The notes under the pieces: model-generated
What the model saw: only the letters and a program-made list of their open reading frames with translations
Databases searched by the model: none
What the model was told of the DNA's origin: nothing
Made by a program: the position numbers and the translations under genes
In this document: positions 16,105-20,492 of the stretch, one piece after another
Layout: every line of letters begins with the position of its first letter
Position numbering within the stretch: position 1 is the first letter of the stretch
DNA from: Chara braunii
Taxonomy: Eukaryota > Streptophyta > Charophyceae > Charales > Characeae
Direction of reading: 5' to 3'
Assembly: GCA_003427395.1 (NCBI GenBank)
Contig: BFEA01000608.1
Span: forward strand, 372,819 to 393,310
Length of the DNA stretch: 20,492 bases

Positions 16105-16441
16105 TATTGGAGGGGACAAGGGCATCCTCCAATCATAGGCTCCTGCTTATAGATGGCTCCGACCTGTTGGAGGGGAGGGGGAGGTGCACCTGCTGGAAAC
16201 CGGGTGCAGCATCCCATCTGCAAGATTAGGGCGTGTATCTGTTGTTATGAGCAGCAAAAAAAAAAAAAGTCGAAAAAGAAATAGAAAAAAAAGGCATTGA
16301 TTACCCCCCACTGGGGGGGATTGACTGCCCAGCAGCAGAGCTGCCTGAGAGAGCCCTCCTCCTCCAACCCCGGTCAACCGCCCCCTCGCCCTCGACATCG
16401 CTTTTTCATTTTTTTTAGTGATCTGTCAAGCAAGGGACCTG
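16105..16441. other. Spacer between MITE copies
   Basis: Ordinary sequence with an A-rich patch (16254-16292), a small palindrome (CCCCCCACTGGGGGG near 16306) and T-rich sequence near 16402-16418. No gene supported. Confidence 0.35.
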
Positions 16442-16556
16442 CGACCGCCTTCACCCAAAATAGAACACGCCATCATTATTGCTTGCTGCATCAAGACTGA
16501 AGTTGGGCCAAATACAGGTATAATGACCGGGCGTTAAATTAGGGTGAAGACGGTCG
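16442..16556. mobile_element. MITE, family copy 3
   Basis: The left end CGACCGCCTTCACCCAAAAT then AGAACACGCCATCATTAT pairs with the right end read on the minus strand as CGACCGTCTTCACCCTAATT then TAACGCCCGGTCATTAT. Same family and size as copy 2, with more substitutions. Confidence 0.8.
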
Positions 16557-17100
16557 TGTCACTGCTCTGTTCCATCCGACTCGGCTCCATTCGACTCCCC
16601 ACGACTGCCTGCATCGGCTTGTCCCTCCTGGCTGGTCGTGGAAGTCGGCATTCTTTCCAGACCACGCCAGGAGTTAGGAGCTTGGGTTCTGCTCCTCTCC
16701 CCCCACAGAGCAGAGTTAGGTAGTCATAGACCCATAACCTTAGGATTGTCCAGGCCTGATTACCAGATTTAAGGTTCTCTCTATATACCTTAAGGGATGT
16801 GATCCATTCTCTACCTAGTGGGGCTTGTGGGCAGGACATAGATAGGGGTAGCTAGTGTGAGGCAAAAAGAGAAGGAAACACTAAAATAGGTTAGGTAAAA
16901 ATGCGCAACAGTCCCCCATATGAGGAGAAGAGAGCTGTATTCAGAAGAAAAAAAAAAGAAAAAAGAAAAAAGAAAAAAGAAAAACAAGAACAGAGACTTG
17001 TGATGACCCGTCCAAACATGGACTGAAACACACGACTGATTTCTGAGTTTTGCCCATAGACTGAATGTGCCTTGCTGAGTTTCCCGCCTGCTACTAAGTC
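16557..17100. other. Intergenic region without an assignable feature
   Basis: Contains an A-rich patch of AAAAAAGAAAAAAG type (16948-16986). Minus-strand frames across it become poly-Phe and show no domain. No gene call. Confidence 0.3.
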
Positions 17101-17133
17101 TGTGTGTGCACGCTTGCTGGGCTGCATGTCTGT

Positions 17134-17206
17134 CTGAGTGCTGGTTGGCTCGAGTGTGTGTGTGGCCGTGCCTGTGTGAGTGCTGGTTGGCTTGAGTGTG
17201 TGTGTG
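17134..17206. repeat. 41-bp tandem repeat with TG runs
   Basis: TGAGTGCTGGTTGGCTCGAG with (TG)n at 17135 recurs as TGAGTGCTGGTTGGCTTGAG with (TG)n at 17176. It leads into the block that is duplicated at 13981-14154. Confidence 0.75.
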
Positions 17207-17365
17207 GGCCCGCAAGGGCACTTGCTCGTTCATTGGGCCCTCAGGGCCGGTACTTACCTGTGGCCGTGACATTGAAGGATTGCAGCGGGAAAAACACTCA
17301 AGTAGCGGGTAGGCCGGTACCGCACCTTGAAGAGGTAGATGTGCGGGTACTGGAGGCCAAGCAGA
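17192..17365. other. Genuine-locus copy of the 174-bp duplicated block
   Basis: The counterpart of 13981-14154, here in continuous sequence with no N or adapter. On the minus strand it holds a consensus 5' splice site (CCACAG|GTAAGT at about 17257-17246), so a minus-strand exon could end here. No matching exon frame can be assigned. Confidence 0.6.
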
Positions 17366-18160
17366 AGAAGACAAAAGTGGCATTTTGAAGAGGCCCAGTA
17401 GTTGTAGGTTAGGCCTAGGCGGATACCAGTCCAACCAGTCTGGGTCTAGGGCCTGTACAGGCAATATCGGAGTCTGCAATCATTATGATGTTTCCCTCAG
17501 AGAGGGAGGAGGGACCGGTTGCTTGGAAGGCCGAGCGGCCTCGAAGTCACCGCCCGAAGAGGCAAGCAGGCCGCTGAATCTCCCAGCCGGGCGAAGAGCC
17601 CGGCCTCTTTCTCGGTGTGCAAGTTTGGCAGCACACTGGTTCGAGCACCGGTTGGAGCAGTGCTATCGAGGAGCAGTGCTGCTGGGGAAGGAGAAGGACA
17701 CGGAGGAGGAAGAAGGACAGGAAGGGGGAGGAGCGCCAGGGGTACTGACCTGGCTATGGTGGCAGCCATCTTCATCACCTTGGTGGGCGCTGCAGCAGGG
17801 AGTCCCCAACTGGGGAGAGCTACACCAAGAAGCTTCAAGGCAGGGTTGGGCATGGCGGCCTGAGTGGAGCAGCCATAGCTGCTTCGGGTTGTCCTTTGGG
17901 CATCTGGGCAAAAGGCCTAGTAGTCCGCCATAGCCTTGGCCTATGATGATGAAGGGAGGAAGAGGCGGCCATGGCTATGGTGGACCTCAAGTGATGCCGG
18001 CAGTAGAAGAGGAACTTGGACATTGATTCTGGATCAGCCATTCAACATTGTATTATTATTTCTTGTATGAATAAGAGAAGGGGGAGATAAGGAGGAGGAG
18101 GTTGTTGGGCGAACAAGAAGAGCCTTGTCATTTGTCTATGCTGGTGTATGTCATCTTCTT
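17366..18160. other. Region without a secure gene
   Basis: Overlapping open frames of up to 182 codons occur on both strands. They are rich in Trp, Ser and Gly, switch frame without a pattern and have no domain I recognise, so none is called. A short Gly-rich frame (MMMKGGRGGHGYGGPQVMPA, then VEEELGH, from 17943 to a stop at 18023-18025) could be a terminal exon but has no support. Confidence 0.3.
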
Positions 18161-18166
18161 CTTCTT

Positions 18167-18201
<35 letters not shown>

Positions 18202-18202
18202 C
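18154..18202. repeat. (CTT)n microsatellite
   Basis: Repeated CTT/TTC triplets, mildly interrupted. Poly-Ser and Arg-rich frames across it are composition artefacts. Confidence 0.9.
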
Positions 18203-18682
18203 TAATCCTCTCTCTCCTCTCAAGTTCATTCATTTGTTTCTGCAATTGGCCGGCATTGTACTATCTGATGGATGTGTATCTCGAAATTGGTCATGATCAT
18301 AACATACTACACTTTATATATTTTTAGCCAACAGACCGACAAAGTCGCTAGCTTTTTCTCTCCCTCTCTAACTCTCCTGGGTTCCCCCCCTTTCCCCTGC
18401 CACCTCTTGGCTATCCCTGCCTACCATGAGATGGCCAAGCAAAACTCACTTGTCACTTTTTCTGTGGGCACATGGGAAACAGTGACACCACCAGTACTTC
18501 CTGCTGGTAAATGGCTGCACTCCCTCATATGCATCCTCAACAAAAAACTCTCTGGGCATCCACCACTTTGACGTACCTTTGTTAAAGCACTTGGATTCGT
18601 GAGAAGAGAAGACCACAGTGCGGTTGAGCATAGCACGATTAGCAACAATCACTGTGCGACAGAGAGATTGCATCACCCATAG

Positions 18683-18684
<2 letters not shown>
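18203..18684. other. Region without a secure gene, possible decayed coding sequence
   Basis: Minus-strand frames at 18421-18685 are open for about 75-80 codons each in two phases, which may be a decayed element, but no family is recognised. No call. Confidence 0.25.

Positions 18685-18756
<72 letters not shown>
18685..18756. repeat. (GA)n microsatellite
   Basis: About 36 GA units in plus-strand orientation followed by GAAGAAGAAG. It lies about 240 bp past the last recognisable OS-9 codon, possibly within an intron or the 3' flank of that gene. Confidence 0.97.
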
Positions 18757-18760
<4 letters not shown>

Positions 18761-18997
18761 AGAAGAAGAAAAAGAACGAAATAACGAAAAATCCTCGTTT
18801 AGTACCGGGTAGTGTGAAAAGGTTGTCCTTAGCAGAAACAGACCCAGGTGGTTTGGTTTCTTTCATATAAGTAGCATTCATGCAAGAAACAAGCTTTTTC
18901 ATGCACTCGTGAATTGAAGTGTACACAGCATTGCACACTCGTGACAGCTCGTTGCTCTCCTCGCTAGACACTTTTCAAGTTTCAAATTTTTTTTGAC

Positions 18998-19930
18998 TCA
19001 CGATCTTGCAACAGCCTGTTCGAGGTTCCCTTCCCCAAGCGGGAAACACTCAATGGTGTTCAGAGGCTTCTTTTTCTGCTGAAAAACTGGGTTCTTGCAT
19101 AAGTGGGGAGAGTAGATCGTCCAGACATACGAGCACGTCGATGGCTCTTCTATTGCAAAATTTGAGTCAGAGATGGCCGGTGAGATGCCGGTGGCCGAGT
19201 CAGAGCAAAAGAACCTGACCTCTGTCTGCCTTGGCTTAGCGGTCAGGTCACAGGGCGTTCCATTCGTCATCATGTGCACGTGGTACCTGCTCTCCGAGGA
19301 GTGGGATTGCAGATCCTTCTGCACAAATGCCTCAGGCGAAGACGCTTGGAGTGCTGCTGTCGCCTCTTTATCGTACTTTCCCAAGTGAAACTCTTGCGCA
19401 ATCTTGTTGTTGTCGCGATGATACTGTCGCAAACTCTTTTTGAAGCAGTATTCGTAGGTCCACCAATAGTCGATCACTACATGGAAACATTGCCCTCGTA
19501 GCGCACTCAGCAGATCCTCTGCCGACTTGGCGGACGACCTGAAGTCATCAGACCCGGACTGTTCGGGTTTCAACGGAGTAGTATTATCTTCTGTTACATT
19601 CCCTGGAGTGAAATCTCCGGCGCCCCTCCCGGTGCCGTCACCGTGAGTGCGGTGGGGAAGAAGACACATGAACTTCTTGCCCTTCTTATCCGTCATCATG
19701 ATGGTTTGGTCCGGATGCGCCGCCATAAGCTTCTCACGTCTGTTTATCGCGCTCTTCTCCGACAGAAACCTCACTCGGAACTTTGGATCTTGCACCTGGT
19801 CAGGAAAAGTGACCTTGCCGATCTTTGCAGAGAAGATGCCCTCCGCGCGATCTGCGCCCCCGAAGCATATCAATGAGAGTAGGATGAACGACCAGGTGGC
19901 AGCCGCAAGGCATGGCCAGCTATTACTCAT
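18998..19930 (-). CDS. OS9: OS-9 type ERAD lectin with MRH domain
   Basis: A 310-residue protein if started at the ATG at 19930, chosen because it is followed by a signal peptide (hydrophobic AAATWSFILLSLICFGGA, cleavage near residues 26-29). Upstream in-frame ATGs at 19966 and 20152 would push the signal inward. IFSAKIGKVTFPDQVQDPKF and KKGKKFMCLLP are typical of OS-9. The MRH domain (about 146-282) shows the lectin W-W motif YWWTYE (W156, W157), Q169 in RQYH, R234 in CDLTAKPR, E262 and Y268 in EPSTCSY, and six cysteines (148, 162, 227, 242, 266, 278). By family knowledge these residues bind trimmed, alpha-1,6-mannose-exposed N-glycans on misfolded proteins in the ER lumen and pass them to the HRD1-SEL1L/HRD3 ubiquitin ligase. 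Length is close to plant OS-9 (about 280). The stop TGA overlaps a perfect splice donor (ATC|GTGAGT, GT at 19001-19000), so the real protein may continue in another exon. Confidence 0.93.
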   Translation of the reverse strand: MSNSWPCLAAATWSFILLSLICFGGADRAEGIFSAKIGKVTFPDQVQDPKFRVRFLSEKSAINRREKLMAAHPDQTIMMTDKKGKKFMCLLPHRTHGDGTGRGAGDFTPGNVTEDNTTPLKPEQSGSDDFRSSAKSAEDLLSALRGQCFHVVIDYWWTYEYCFKKSLRQYHRDNNKIAQEFHLGKYDKEATAALQASSPEAFVQKDLQSHSSESRYHVHMMTNGTPCDLTAKPRQTEVRFFCSDSATGISPAISDSNFAIEEPSTCSYVWTIYSPHLCKNPVFQQKKKPLNTIECFPLGEGNLEQAVARS

Positions 19931-20049
19931 CGGTGTCGGATAGAAATGATCTGATGCTTGTGCCATCACCGCGATTATGAAACGCCAGCAATGGGACCAC
20001 ACTGATCGCGGGACCAATCGGAGATGAATGGCGTACGTCTGGTCAACTA

Positions 20050-20273
20050 GCTGCTGCAGGATATGGTCGCAGACGACTGCGGGACACCCTGGTGATTCAT
20101 CCGGTTGTGGTAGAGCTGCAAAGCTGAAAAGATAAGAAAGCAAAAAAAACATTCATGCAATCAGATAGAATGAGCAAGCCGCTGCTGCAGGATATGGCCC
20201 CAGATGAATGCGGGACGCCCTGGTGATTCATCCAGATATGGTAGAGCTGCAAAGCTGAAAAGATAAGAAAGCA
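20050..20273 (-). repeat. Tandem duplication carrying a likely OS-9 splice acceptor
   Basis: Two 93-bp units (20050-20142 and 20181-20273, offset 131 bp) share GCTGCTGCAGGATATGG, CCTGGTGATTCATCC and AGAGCTGCAAAGCTGAAAAG. On the minus strand each contains TTTCTTATCTTTTCAG and, 8 bases on, CTTTGCAG, a pyrimidine tract with two acceptor-like AGs. The inner copy lies about 190 bp before the OS-9 ATG and would suit a 5'-leader intron acceptor. Confidence 0.6.
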
Positions 20274-20458
20274 GTATTGCATACCCGATGATCGGCGGGC
20301 CTTGACCGGGTGACTGCCGACCCGCCGACCGGTCGGCTGGTCGGCACCTACCGGTTGGGGGTCGTCGGCACCCCGCAAAAAAAGAGTCTTTTTCTTTCGG
20401 TCCAGAACCCCAATTAACCCCACCAACACCCCCATAGCGGCCCCCAATACCCCCATAC
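20274..20458. other. GC-rich upstream flank of OS-9
   Basis: Contains a palindrome, GCCGACCGGTCGGC, and nested GGTCGGC words, then C-rich repeats (AACCCCA, ACCCCCATA). No promoter can be placed with confidence. Confidence 0.35.
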
Positions 20459-20488
20459 TATACACATCTAGATGTGTATAAGAGACAG
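20459..20488. other. Nextera/Tn5 mosaic-end junction (artefact)
   Basis: TATACACATCT (20459-20469) and AGATGTGTATAAGAGACAG (20470-20488), with only GTTG remaining to the window end. The left half is truncated at the same point as in the 14155 junction. The sequence beyond is probably not contiguous with OS-9 in the genome. Confidence 0.94.
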
Positions 20489-20492
20489 GTTG

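Noticed and set aside
16811-17479. 222-codon minus-strand frame
   Set aside because: It includes the poly-Phe translation of an A-rich patch and TG repeats, and crosses a splice-donor-like site. No domain is recognised.
17385-17933. 182-codon plus-strand frame and overlapping frames
   Set aside because: Tryptophan-rich, no motif, and equally long frames exist on the other strand, so coding use cannot be shown.
18639-18971. 110-codon minus-strand frame beside OS-9 as its next exon
   Set aside because: Downstream it runs into the (GA)n tract and becomes Ser-Leu repeats. No acceptor with a good pyrimidine tract was found and it resembles no OS-9 tail I know.

Overview
The window looks like nuclear DNA of a streptophyte alga or another plant-lineage eukaryote with a large, repeat-rich genome; a charophyte such as Chara would fit, but that is inference. 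The reasons are two plant-type genes (an SDS22-like LRR protein and the ER lectin OS-9), nuclear copies of plant-type mitochondrial cox1 and nad4, very long (GA)n/(CT)n tracts, and many short inverted-repeat elements. Nothing indicates a prokaryote or a virus. Only two protein genes can be supported; most of the remaining open frames are by-products of repeats.

Layout. 1-2877: a large inverted repeat, with three copies of one dispersed element bounded by (GA)n and (CT)n. 2878-3351: microsatellite with a 130-bp higher-order unit. 3353-4900: intergenic, with a recurrent 'GGGCCTCGTTCCAC' motif, then polypyrimidine and ATC/TCA tracts leading to the LRR gene. 5012-6631: intronless-looking LRR gene, plus strand. 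6713-7219: TC/TG microsatellites with an embedded repeated motif. 7761-8018: composite mitochondrial insertion (cox1 fragment plus inverted nad4 fragment). 8249-12660: dense non-autonomous elements (TIR foldbacks, a TTAA-flanked MITE, tRNA-like segments, a 31-bp minisatellite, and a tiny poly(A) insertion with a perfect target duplication). 13188-13252: a U1 snRNA-like 5' domain. 13980-14491: two artefactual library junctions. 14729-14894: a long hairpin. 15729-16556: three members of one MITE family within 0.83 kb. 16557-18684: no secure gene. 18998-19930: OS-9 ERAD lectin gene, minus strand, preceded by a tandemly duplicated stretch that contains its likely splice acceptor. The window ends in a third library junction.

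The two genes are about 12 kb apart, on opposite strands, and show no functional link. The LRR protein is probably nuclear or cytoplasmic (basic NLS-like tract); the OS-9 homologue works in the ER lumen in glycoprotein quality control.

Assembly caution: three copies of the Nextera/Tn5 mosaic-end junction (14155-14184, 14422-14459, 20459-20488) and five single N's (1864, 6999, 8473, 13980, 15114) show that parts of the order and some apparent duplications are not biological. I found no convincing undescribed molecular system. The most useful leads are the U1-like domain, the mobile-element families, the mitochondrial insertion and the mate-pair artefacts.
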